The position numbers and the translations under genes are program-made. The notes below the pieces were generated by a model that was not told the DNA's origin, made no database searches, and saw only the letters and a list, made by a program, of their open reading frames with translations. Shown piece by piece: positions 16,967 through 24,759 of a DNA stretch of 64,000 nucleotides. This DNA is from Flavobacterium sp. xlx-214 (GTDB lineage Bacteria; Bacteroidota; Bacteroidia; Flavobacteriales; Flavobacteriaceae): positions 558,001-622,000 of the forward strand of contig NZ_CP059431.1 of the NCBI RefSeq assembly GCF_013874595.1, in the 5' to 3' direction. Each line of letters starts with the position of its first letter. The first letter of the stretch is position 1.

Positions 16967-19738
16967 ATGAAAAACTTACTCTATTTATGCGTATTGCTAT
17001 GCAGTACGTTTGCATTTTCTCAAAAAATTGAATTAAAAGGTAAGGTAATTGCCGAGGATAAAAAACCTATAGAGGCTGCTACTATTTACTTATCAACCCA
17101 AAAAGATTCTACTCTTATTGATTACACCATTACCGATGTAGCGGGTAATTTTACCATGCCTTTAAAAAAGGTTGATGAACCTAGCTTTATGACGGTATCA
17201 TATGTGGGCTTTGAAGATTTCTCTCAAAAGTTTGAAAGCATTAAAGAAGCCATAAACGTGGGTACTATTACGCTAAAAGGCGATAATACCTTAGACGAGT
17301 TGGTTATTACTACCGATGCAGCGCCTATACGTGTTAAAAAAGATACGTTAGAGTTTAATGCGGCATCGTTTAAAGTGCGTCCAGATGCTACGGTTAAAGA
17401 GCTATTAGAGCAACTACCTGGTGTTGAAGTAGGTGACGATGGTAAGATAAAAGTAAATGGTAAAGAGGTAAATAATGTATTGGTTAACGGTAAACCTTTC
17501 TTTGGTGCCGATGGTAAAGTAGCTATAGAAAACCTACCTAAAGACATTATTAACAAGGTACAAATAACCGATAGTAAAACAAAAGAAGAAAAACTTACGG
17601 GGGCAGCAACAAGTGGTGAAAGTAAAACCATTAACTTAACTATTGATGAGGATAAAAACAAAGGACTCTTTGGGCGCTTTATAGCGGGCTATGGTACGGA
17701 TGATCGATATGAATCGTCCTTATTATTCAACTATTTTAAAGGCGATTTTAAGATAAGTGTATTGGGTGCATCCAACAATATTAACTCTACCGGATTTTCT
17801 ACCAATGAAATCTTTGATAACATGTCGGGTGGTCGTAACGGTTATTATACATCATCGTCTGATGATGGATCGTACAGTTTAAACGGAATGCAATTTGGTG
17901 GTGGTAAAGGTATTTATCAAACCGATATGATTGGGGTTAATTACAGCGATAATTGGGGCAAAAAGAACAAGGTTAGCATGAACTATTTGTTTAATGAAGT
18001 AGAGAACAACAATACCAATAAAACACGTATTGAGAATTTATTGCCAGATAACCGCTATATTACAGAATCAGAATCGTCATTAAAATCAAAAACAGGCAAC
18101 CATACGTTTAACTATGAAATAGAAATGGAGTTAGACTCGTTAACCACATTAACTATTATTCCTAACATTAAAAACACCAATAGTACTAGTAGAAACAGTG
18201 GTTTTAGCGAAACGCGTAACGAAATAGGGCAATTGTTAAACAAAAGTAGCAATACTGATTTTTTAAGTGTTGATAATACTACTTTTAATAATGAGTTCTT
18301 AATTGCACGACGCTTTAAACGTAAGGGGCGTAGTTTAAGTATTGGGTTTAATAATGAAAATAAAAAGAATAATACAGATCAGTTAAAAGATGCAGCTGCT
18401 TATTTCTATCAAACCAATATGCCAGATGATATACGTAACCAAAGCATCAACAGTAACAGTCATACCGATGCTTATACTGTAAATGTGGTGTATCGTGAGC
18501 CAATTGCACCTAAACAAACATTAACGTTTAATTTCAACAATACTTGGAGTAATGAGTATCAAGGGCGTGCTACTTACGATTTTAATACTGCAAATGGTAA
18601 TTACAGCAACTACAATAGTTTGTTATCATACCAAAACAGCATGAAAGGTGTTAAAACAGCGCCAAGCATTGGGTATCAAATCAATGGCGAAAAGTACTTT
18701 TTTACCTTAAACACGGGTACTACTATTAACAACTATAATGTAGCATCGGCTTACAATAACGAGAACTTTTTAAACCAACGTTTAGACATTTTACCAAGCA
18801 TACGTACGTATGGTAACTACCGCATAGGTAAATCAATGAGTATTTATGCCAACTACTCGTACCAAGAAACAAGTCCTTATATGTCACAGTTGTTAGAGTA
18901 TGTAGATTTATCGGGTACTTTATCAACCATGCAAGGTAATAAAGACCTTAAAACAACGCAACAACACAGCTTTTACTTAGGCTTTAATAACTATGATTGG
19001 CAATCACGTTCGGGCTACTATTTGTATGCTGGTGGTAGCTATAACCCAAGAAGTACAGGTATGATTAGTACTTTTGATGCCAACTATTTTAGTACCATTA
19101 CGTATACTAATATTAATGATACGTACTATTACTGGTCTGGTATTAACTATAATAAAGATTTTAAGTTAGGCGATAAAAATAAATTAAGCTTTGCAGCTGG
19201 TTTAGATTTTAATGGCAATAAAAACAAAGGGGTACAAAACAATGTTTGGTACACATCTAATGGCACATCGTTAAAACCTGAGGTAAGCGTTACCTTAGAT
19301 TTTAATAAAAAGCTTACCCTAAAACCTAGCTATAGCTATGATATTAATTACATGAAGTATGATAATTTGCCTGTACAAGAAACCAACTATTTTGTACATA
19401 AGGCAGGCTTTATGGCAACTTCATACTGGCCTAAGAACGTAGTTTTTGGTAGTGATGTTATGTATGAATACAACTCTAACATTGCAGATGGCTTTAAAAA
19501 GGATTATTTGTTATGGAATGCCAGCTTAGGCTACAACTTCTTAAGCGAACGTTTATTGGCAAAGGTTAAAGTGTATGATATATTAAATCAAAACCAAAGC
19601 GTACGCAGAACGGCATCGCCAACAGCTATTTACGATAGTCAAGACATTATTTTAAAACAGTACGTTATGTTCTCGTTAACTTACAAGCTAGAGAAGTTTG
19701 GAGGCAAAAAGAAAAACGCCTGGGATATGGAAGAATAA
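16967..19738 (+). CDS. Outer-membrane beta-barrel protein with carboxypeptidase-regulatory domain, paralogue of the 6326 gene
   Basis: A 923-residue protein with a signal peptide (1-18, ending FAFSQ), a carboxypeptidase-regulatory-like domain (about 20-105: IELKGKVIAEDKKPIEAATIYL), a plug-like region (RVKKDTLEFNAASFKVRPDATVKELLEQLPGVEVGDDGKIKVNGKEV, read in parts) and a long barrel. The overall plan and many motifs match the 6326-9142 protein, so the two arose by duplication and now flank the peroxidase operon. The C-terminus ends in a short charged tail (KKKNAWDMEE) after the last strand. The ligand is unknown. It is monocistronic with a terminator 2 nt after the stop. Confidence 0.88.
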   Translation: MKNLLYLCVLLCSTFAFSQKIELKGKVIAEDKKPIEAATIYLSTQKDSTLIDYTITDVAGNFTMPLKKVDEPSFMTVSYVGFEDFSQKFESIKEAINVGTITLKGDNTLDELVITTDAAPIRVKKDTLEFNAASFKVRPDATVKELLEQLPGVEVGDDGKIKVNGKEVNNVLVNGKPFFGADGKVAIENLPKDIINKVQITDSKTKEEKLTGAATSGESKTINLTIDEDKNKGLFGRFIAGYGTDDRYESSLLFNYFKGDFKISVLGASNNINSTGFSTNEIFDNMSGGRNGYYTSSSDDGSYSLNGMQFGGGKGIYQTDMIGVNYSDNWGKKNKVSMNYLFNEVENNNTNKTRIENLLPDNRYITESESSLKSKTGNHTFNYEIEMELDSLTTLTIIPNIKNTNSTSRNSGFSETRNEIGQLLNKSSNTDFLSVDNTTFNNEFLIARRFKRKGRSLSIGFNNENKKNNTDQLKDAAAYFYQTNMPDDIRNQSINSNSHTDAYTVNVVYREPIAPKQTLTFNFNNTWSNEYQGRATYDFNTANGNYSNYNSLLSYQNSMKGVKTAPSIGYQINGEKYFFTLNTGTTINNYNVASAYNNENFLNQRLDILPSIRTYGNYRIGKSMSIYANYSYQETSPYMSQLLEYVDLSGTLSTMQGNKDLKTTQQHSFYLGFNNYDWQSRSGYYLYAGGSYNPRSTGMISTFDANYFSTITYTNINDTYYYWSGINYNKDFKLGDKNKLSFAAGLDFNGNKNKGVQNNVWYTSNGTSLKPEVSVTLDFNKKLTLKPSYSYDINYMKYDNLPVQETNYFVHKAGFMATSYWPKNVVFGSDVMYEYNSNIADGFKKDYLLWNASLGYNFLSERLLAKVKVYDILNQNQSVRRTASPTAIYDSQDIILKQYVMFSLTYKLEKFGGKKKNAWDMEE

Positions 19739-19740
19739 TG

Positions 19741-19771
19741 AAAACAGCAACCATTTAGGTTGCTGTTTTTT
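19741..19771 (+). terminator. Terminator after the 16967 barrel gene
   Basis: A 12-bp stem AAAACAGCAACC / GGTTGCTGTTTT around ATTTA, then T's; it begins 2 nt past the stop. Confidence 0.92.
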
Positions 19772-19802
19772 GTTTTATTCGTTATTAAGTACAATGTAAT
19801 TA

Positions 19803-20245
19803 CCACAGATGCACAGATATTTTAATCATTATTTTTAGCGATTCTTTTGTAAAAGAGATATTAATCTGTGTATCTGTATAAAAAAATAAATCAACATACA
19901 TAACACTATAACCCAAAGTACAGTGTAATTACCACAGATACACAGATGTATTTAATAATGATTTTTAACGGTTCTTTTTAAAAAAGATGTAAATCTGTGT
20001 ATCTGTATAAAAAAAACAAATCAACATACATAACACTACAACCCAAAGTACAGTGTAATCACCACAGATACACAGATGTATTTAATAATGATTTTTAACG
20101 GTTCTTTTTTAAAAAGATGTAAATCTGTGTATCTGTGCCAAATAATAAATGAACATATATAATTGAATGCGAAGTATTCAACATCTGTGTAAATCATTAA
20201 CTTCAGTTTTTCTTTCAAAAAAGATGTAAATCTGTGCATCTGTGG
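19803..20245. repeat. Tandem array of palindromic CCACAGAT...ATCTGTG repeats
   Basis: Three full units start at 19803, 19932 and 20062, a period of 129-130 bp. Each unit has an inverted repeat: CCACAGATACACAGAT (or the GCACAGAT variant) on the left and ATCTGTGTATCTGT on the right, about 45 nt apart. The units also share the linker CATACATAACACTA...CCCAAAGTACAGTGTAAT. A fourth, partial unit ends at 20245 with ATCTGTGCATCTGTGG and lacks a matching left arm. The array fills most of the 550-nt gap between the barrel gene and the GDPD gene. No transposase is present. It resembles the short non-coding palindromic (REP/MITE-like) elements scattered through Bacteroidota genomes. Confidence 0.85.
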
Positions 20246-20288
20246 TAAAAAAACAAATAGATGATAACTGTGTTATGCGTCACATTTA

Positions 20289-21221
20289 TTACTTTGTCTG
20301 TATAAACTGCGAGGTTAAGTTATGCTTTTTAGCATATTGCAATGCCTGTTCACTCGCCTCTTTGTTTCTATCGGCAGAAAGTATTTGTATACCTTTCTCA
20401 AAATACGATTGATATAAGGCATCACCATTGGTTTTTGCACTTTTATCAAGATTTCCAATAGTACCTAATATCATAGGGATATTTTGCTGTTGCATATAAC
20501 TTATGGTAGCAGGCGTAGGCTCTGTTACCCCAACAAACGCAACAACTTTATTGGTATTAACCTTATATTGTTTTAAACGTTGTATATCTTCTTTGCCATT
20601 TGCCGATACCGATAACCAAATATCACCAGCTTGCTTATGAAACGCCCTAGCTTGATCGGCATTATAGGTAATCACAATACTGTAAGCTTCGGCCTTGTTA
20701 TTACGAATACTTTCAATTACCTTTTCATAAGGCACACCTCGTTTCACATCTAAGGTATAAACTACCCTACCTTTGCCCCATTCTAAAGCAGCATCTAACG
20801 TAGGTATTTTATAAGTTGTTTTGGTTTTCTTATAATCTTCTAAATAAAACTGTTGCAATTCGGCATACGTATAATCACTTACATACCCTTTACCTGTAGT
20901 AGTTCTATCAAGTGTATCATCGTGCATCAATACCAAAACCGAATCTTTTGTCATAGCAATATCCGTTTCAATAATAGAAGGACCAAAAGCGGTAGCACGT
21001 TCAAAGGTTTCAACACAGTTTTCGGGATATCCTGCTGCATCTCCCCCACGATGTGCCGATATCAACGGATACTTCTCTACCTTTAATAAGGTTTCTAAAT
21101 CGGCTGTTGAATTTAATTTGATCGTATATCCCACAACTGATGTTGTACTTTTTGTAGTAGTTTTCTTTTCACACGAGGCAAAAGCCAACGCAATAAACAG
21201 TAATGATGTTATTTTTTTCAT
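20289..21221 (-). CDS. Glycerophosphodiester phosphodiesterase family lipoprotein
   Basis: A 310-residue protein with a lipobox ending FASC (Cys17). The GDPD TIM-barrel motifs are all present: HRGG (57-60), PENC with E67, ETD (85-87) and MHDDTLDRTT (H100, D101). These residues bind the divalent metal and act as general acid/base when glycerophosphodiesters are cleaved to glycerol-3-phosphate and an alcohol. The C-terminal part has the shorter form seen in secreted GDPDs. It is the last gene on the minus strand here, 47 nt after hemL with a hairpin between them, so it may be expressed separately or by read-through. Confidence 0.9.
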   Translation of the reverse strand: MKKITSLLFIALAFASCEKKTTTKSTTSVVGYTIKLNSTADLETLLKVEKYPLISAHRGGDAAGYPENCVETFERATAFGPSIIETDIAMTKDSVLVLMHDDTLDRTTTGKGYVSDYTYAELQQFYLEDYKKTKTTYKIPTLDAALEWGKGRVVYTLDVKRGVPYEKVIESIRNNKAEAYSIVITYNADQARAFHKQAGDIWLSVSANGKEDIQRLKQYKVNTNKVVAFVGVTEPTPATISYMQQQNIPMILGTIGNLDKSAKTNGDALYQSYFEKGIQILSADRNKEASEQALQYAKKHNLTSQFIQTK

Positions 21222-21237
21222 TTTAAGTAGATGTCAT

Positions 21238-21263
21238 AAAAAACGCTCAATTCCTTGAGCGTT
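21238..21263 (-). terminator. Terminator between hemL and the GDPD gene
   Basis: On the minus strand, AACGCTCAA and TTGAGCGTT form a 9-bp stem around GGAA, followed by TTTT. I see no clear promoter between it and the GDPD start, so partial read-through is likely. Confidence 0.8.
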
Positions 21264-21268
21264 GATTG

Positions 21269-22549
21269 TTATTTTGTTACTTCGGCAACTGCCTTAATAG
21301 TCTCGTCTAAATCTTGGTATGATAAAGCATCGGTAATAAACCATGTTTCATAACTTGATGGTGCAATGTAAATACCACGCTCTAACAAACCATGAAAAAA
21401 GGCTTTAAAGTCGGGTGTATCTGCTTTAGCTGCATCTTCATAATTTTCAACAGCGTTATCACAAAAGAACACAGAAATCATTGATCCTACACGATTAATC
21501 ACATAGGTTTTATTGTTCTCTGTTAATACTTTGCGCATACCTGCTTCTAAATAAGCCGTTTTTTCTTCTAATCTTTTAAACAACTCGGCATCGTTGTTAA
21601 TTTCTTGCAACATGGTTAAGCCCGCAGCCATAGCCAATGGATTACCTGATAACGTACCTGCTTGATAAACCGGCCCAACAGGTGCTAAATAGTTCATAAT
21701 CTCGTTACGTGCAGCAAAAGCACCTACTGGCAAACCGCCACCAATTACTTTTCCAAAACAAACGATATCTGCATTAACGCCAAACAATTCTTGCGCACCA
21801 CCTTTAGCTAAACGGAAACCTGTCATTACTTCATCGAAAATAAGTAAGGCACCATTGGCATCACAAACCTCGCGAAGCTTTTCAAGGAAATTATTAACAG
21901 GTGGAACACAGCCCATGTTTCCCGCAACTGGCTCTACAATAATACACGCAATTTCGTTTTTATTTGCTTGAAACAACTCGTTTACCGATTCAATATCGTT
22001 ATAGTTTGCCAACAAAGTATCTTGAGCCGTACCTTTTGTAACTCCAGGGCTTGAAGGCACTCCAAAAGTTGACAAACCACTGCCTGCAGCAATTAAAAAT
22101 GAATCAGAATGCCCATGATAACATCCTCTAAACTTGATAATCTTTTCGCGACCTGTAAATCCACGTGCCAAGCGCACAGCACTCATACAAGCTTCGGTTC
22201 CAGAATTCACAAAACGAATTTTATCAATATTTGGCACCATAGAAACAGCTAATTGTGCAATTTCGGTTTCAATAGCCGTTGGTGTACCAAACGATGTACC
22301 CAACTTTGTTTTCTCGATAACCGCATTTACCACAGGCTCATACGCATGCCCTAAAAGCATTGGCCCCCATGAGTTGATATAATCGATGTAACGTTTATCA
22401 TCTTCATCGTACAAATAAGCGCCTTTTGCTTTTTTAACGAAAATAGGTGTGCCACCGACAGATTTAAACGCACGAACGGGAGAATTAACTCCTCCCGGTA
22501 TATATTTTGCAGCTTCAACAAATAACTCGCTGCTACGTTTGTATAACAT
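21269..22549 (-). CDS. hemL: Glutamate-1-semialdehyde 2,1-aminomutase
   Basis: A 426-residue PLP-dependent class III aminotransferase-fold enzyme that converts glutamate-1-semialdehyde to 5-aminolevulinate in the C5 route to haem. Diagnostic segments are [15 protein letters not shown] near the N-terminus, [16 protein letters not shown] (114-129), the [11 protein letters not shown] motif and the Schiff-base lysine K267 in [15 protein letters not shown]. Length is normal. It starts 2 nt after the glucosaminidase stop on the minus strand, so it belongs to the operon that begins with the 24691 gene. The neighbouring genes have no obvious link with haem synthesis. Confidence 0.96.
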   Translation of the reverse strand: MLYKRSSELFVEAAKYIPGGVNSPVRAFKSVGGTPIFVKKAKGAYLYDEDDKRYIDYINSWGPMLLGHAYEPVVNAVIEKTKLGTSFGTPTAIETEIAQLAVSMVPNIDKIRFVNSGTEACMSAVRLARGFTGREKIIKFRGCYHGHSDSFLIAAGSGLSTFGVPSSPGVTKGTAQDTLLANYNDIESVNELFQANKNEIACIIVEPVAGNMGCVPPVNNFLEKLREVCDANGALLIFDEVMTGFRLAKGGAQELFGVNADIVCFGKVIGGGLPVGAFAARNEIMNYLAPVGPVYQAGTLSGNPLAMAAGLTMLQEINNDAELFKRLEEKTAYLEAGMRKVLTENNKTYVINRVGSMISVFFCDNAVENYEDAAKADTPDFKAFFHGLLERGIYIAPSSYETWFITDALSYQDLDETIKAVAEVTK

Positions 22550-22551
22550 TA

Positions 22552-23487
22552 TTATTGAATTTTTATGGTTTGCCCAACATTTAGGCTATTTGATTTTAAG
22601 TTGTTTAATAATTTAATACGATCTACAGGTGCATTAAACTTTTGCGATATTGCAAACAAAGTATCACCTGATTGTACTGTGTATAAATGTTCTTTTGTAG
22701 GAGTAAAAACAGGTTGTTGTTGCTCTTGAGTTCTTACTACAGGCGTGTAGTCTTTACTATTCAACACCTTTTGATCGTATTCATAAAGTCTGTAACGCTC
22801 TATGATTCCAATTAATTTTGAAGGATATTTAGGATCAGTTGCATAACCTGCTTTCTTTAATCCTTTTGCCCAAGCAGTATAATCGCTTTTATCAAGTGAA
22901 AATAAATCTTTATAATATACTCTGTGAGCTAAAAATTCAGAATGATCGTTATAAGATTCCATTGCTGAGCTATATTTTCTAAAACACTCGTTAGGCGCAT
23001 CATCAGTATGTGCAACTGTTTCGCCAGTCCATTCGTCTTTGCATTTAATACCAAAGTGATTATTTGCTGTTCTACACAATGTACCATTGCCAGAACCCGA
23101 TTCTAAAATACCTTGTGCTAATTTTATACTTGCAGGAATTCCGTATGTTTTCATGCTTTGCATAGCTGCTTCGGCATATAAATCAACATAATCTTCAATG
23201 GTATTTTTAGAAACATTTACTTTAGAGGTAGCAATTAAAGTTTCGGAATTGCTGTTTTTAAACTCTTCTTTATCTAAAAGTGGATTTGTAGGTTTTGTAG
23301 TTTTCTTTTCTACAACAGGAGTATTTTCTTTGTTTATTTCTGATCTTGTTTTAACAACTACCTTTCGTTTAGGATCGTTTGGTGTTCCGTATTCTTTAAC
23401 AATTTTATCTTTTACTTTTGTGTTATGCGCTGCGCTACAACTCATTAAAATAAAACCTGTTAACAGCATTGTTAAAACCTTCTTCAT
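22552..23487 (-). CDS. Peptidoglycan hydrolase: glucosaminidase domain plus LysM, lipoprotein
   Basis: A 311-residue protein with a lipobox ending LMSC (Cys17). After a Lys/Thr/Pro-rich linker (about 24-85) comes a glucosaminidase (GH73, FlgJ-like) domain at about 92-240, with [21 protein letters not shown] containing the probable catalytic Glu, then NNHFGIKC. A single LysM module closes the protein (about 266-311: [20 protein letters not shown]). It would cut the glycan strand of peptidoglycan from the outer-membrane inner face or periplasm. Its ATG overlaps the upstream TGA by 4 nt (ATGA), so it is translationally coupled to the PLP enzyme gene. Confidence 0.92.
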   Translation of the reverse strand: MKKVLTMLLTGFILMSCSAAHNTKVKDKIVKEYGTPNDPKRKVVVKTRSEINKENTPVVEKKTTKPTNPLLDKEEFKNSNSETLIATSKVNVSKNTIEDYVDLYAEAAMQSMKTYGIPASIKLAQGILESGSGNGTLCRTANNHFGIKCKDEWTGETVAHTDDAPNECFRKYSSAMESYNDHSEFLAHRVYYKDLFSLDKSDYTAWAKGLKKAGYATDPKYPSKLIGIIERYRLYEYDQKVLNSKDYTPVVRTQEQQQPVFTPTKEHLYTVQSGDTLFAISQKFNAPVDRIKLLNNLKSNSLNVGQTIKIQ

Positions 23488-24368
23488 ATATCAGCAATGT
23501 TAGATTGAAGTCCTTGTAAACCTCCAGTATGAATAATTAATATTTTTGAATGGGGTGTAAAATACCCTTTTTTTATTAAATCAAACACTCCAAAAACTAC
23601 TTTTGAAGTATACACAGGATCCAAAGATATTAAATATTTTTTAAAAAATTGTTGCATAAACTGTTTCAATTCGATATTAATTTTTGCATAACCTCCAAAA
23701 TGATAGTCAGTTACTAAATTCCATTGTTTGTTTTTTGTGTATTTCCTCACCTCATCAAACAAAAAACCACCTTGTAAAACTGGCAATCCTATCGCCTTTT
23801 GATGTAAGTGTAAACTATTAATAATACCCGAAATGGTACCGCCTGTACCTACTGCACAACACACAAAATCGAATACAGTATCTTCTTCAGTTAGTATTTC
23901 CTCACAACCTTTTACTCCTAACTCATTTGTGCCGCCTTCGGGAACCATATAAAAAGCACCAAACTTTTCATGTAATTCTTGTAAAAAATGTTCGTGATGC
24001 TTTTCTCTGTACTGCGTTCGTGTAACAAAATAAAACTGCATGCCGTCATCAAACGCTTTCTTTAACGTAGGATTATCTTGAAATTTATCAGCCAATTCAT
24101 CACCACGAATTACACCAATAGTCTTAAAACCATAATCGCGTCCAGCTGCTGCAACTGCAGCAATATGATTAGAATAAGCTCCGCCAAAAGTTAATAATGT
24201 ATTTTTACCTAAACGTTTTGCTTCCTCTAAATTGTATTTTAGCTTTCTAAATTTATTACCCGATATTTCTGTGTGCAAAACATCTTCTCGCTTTACATAA
24301 ACTTCTATTTCAAACGCATTAGGAAAATCAATCTTTTGATTGAATGATTGTTGCTGAGGTTGTATCAT
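23484..24368 (-). CDS. PLP-dependent 1-aminocyclopropane-1-carboxylate deaminase / D-cysteine desulfhydrase family enzyme
   Basis: A 294-residue fold-type II PLP enzyme. The lysine that binds PLP is in SGNKFRKLKYNLEEAK near residues 36-51. TFGGAYSNHIAAVAAAGRDYG follows, where the S-N-H contacts substrate, and a Gly-rich phosphate loop, GTGGTISG, lies about two thirds along. The family includes ACC deaminases and D-cysteine desulfhydrases; the sequence does not decide the substrate, and the protein is slightly shorter than classical ACC deaminases. It is coupled on both sides by ATGA overlaps (with the 24691 gene upstream and the glucosaminidase downstream). Confidence 0.88.
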   Translation of the reverse strand: MIQPQQQSFNQKIDFPNAFEIEVYVKREDVLHTEISGNKFRKLKYNLEEAKRLGKNTLLTFGGAYSNHIAAVAAAGRDYGFKTIGVIRGDELADKFQDNPTLKKAFDDGMQFYFVTRTQYREKHHEHFLQELHEKFGAFYMVPEGGTNELGVKGCEEILTEEDTVFDFVCCAVGTGGTISGIINSLHLHQKAIGLPVLQGGFLFDEVRKYTKNKQWNLVTDYHFGGYAKINIELKQFMQQFFKKYLISLDPVYTSKVVFGVFDLIKKGYFTPHSKILIIHTGGLQGLQSNIADI

Positions 24369-24691
24369 AAATATCGTAAAAAACTAAAAAAACGACGCTC
24401 TTTTAAGTAGTGAGGATTTTGTTCATTTGCATAAGCTTCACGCTCAAAAGAAACGTTTCGATACGCTTTTTTTCTGTTTTGGTATTGAAGTAAACGAATT
24501 AAATACTCCAAACCATACCAAACAAAAAAAGGAAGCACCAATGTTTCAATCTGCTGACGCAAATGTATTTTCTCGTGATTGATGAATATGGTATTGTTTT
24601 TCCAAAAATTTTCACGTGCAAAAATAAACGGATAAATTGTTATACCCGAAAACCCTTTTGGCACCCAAAATTTTGAAATAATCAATCGCAT
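24365..24691 (-). CDS. Small membrane-associated protein with an HExxH motif
   Basis: A 108-residue protein with no family I can name. It has INHEKIHLRQQIE at about residues 37-49, an HExxH pattern like that of gluzincin metallopeptidases, followed by a hydrophobic segment (LVLPFFVWYGLEYLIRLL) and then FEREAYANEQNPHYL, where a Glu could serve as the third zinc ligand. The pattern recalls a pared-down M48/M56-like peptidase core. It is the first gene of a minus-strand operon, with its own -7 element 4 nt upstream, and overlaps the next gene by ATGA. Protease function is a hypothesis from the motif only. Confidence 0.7.
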   Translation of the reverse strand: MRLIISKFWVPKGFSGITIYPFIFARENFWKNNTIFINHEKIHLRQQIETLVLPFFVWYGLEYLIRLLQYQNRKKAYRNVSFEREAYANEQNPHYLKERRFFSFLRYL

Positions 24692-24695
24692 AAAG

Positions 24696-24703
24696 CAAAA
24701 TTA
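24696..24703 (-). promoter_or_regulatory. -7 promoter element for the 24691 operon
   Basis: On the minus strand it reads TAATTTTG, a full TAnnTTTG match, 4 nt from the ATG. The transcript would be leaderless or almost so. It is back to back with the hutU promoter at 24747. Confidence 0.65.
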
Positions 24704-24746
24704 CAATATATTAAAAAAAGATACTGAAAATCATCGTACGAATTAT

Positions 24747-24754
24747 TAAATTTG
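24747..24754 (+). promoter_or_regulatory. -7 promoter element for the hutU gene
   Basis: TAAATTTG matches TAnnTTTG and ends 5 nt before the ATG at 24760; a second in-frame ATG follows directly. This again implies a leaderless or very short 5' end. Confidence 0.65.
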
Positions 24755-24759
24755 TAGTT

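Noticed and set aside
20036..20239. Minus-strand open frame inside the repeat array
   Set aside because: It is made of the repeats themselves and has no protein-like features.
19803..20245. CRISPR-like array
   Set aside because: Period of 130 bp with near-identical 'spacers', strong internal palindromes and no cas genes; not a CRISPR.
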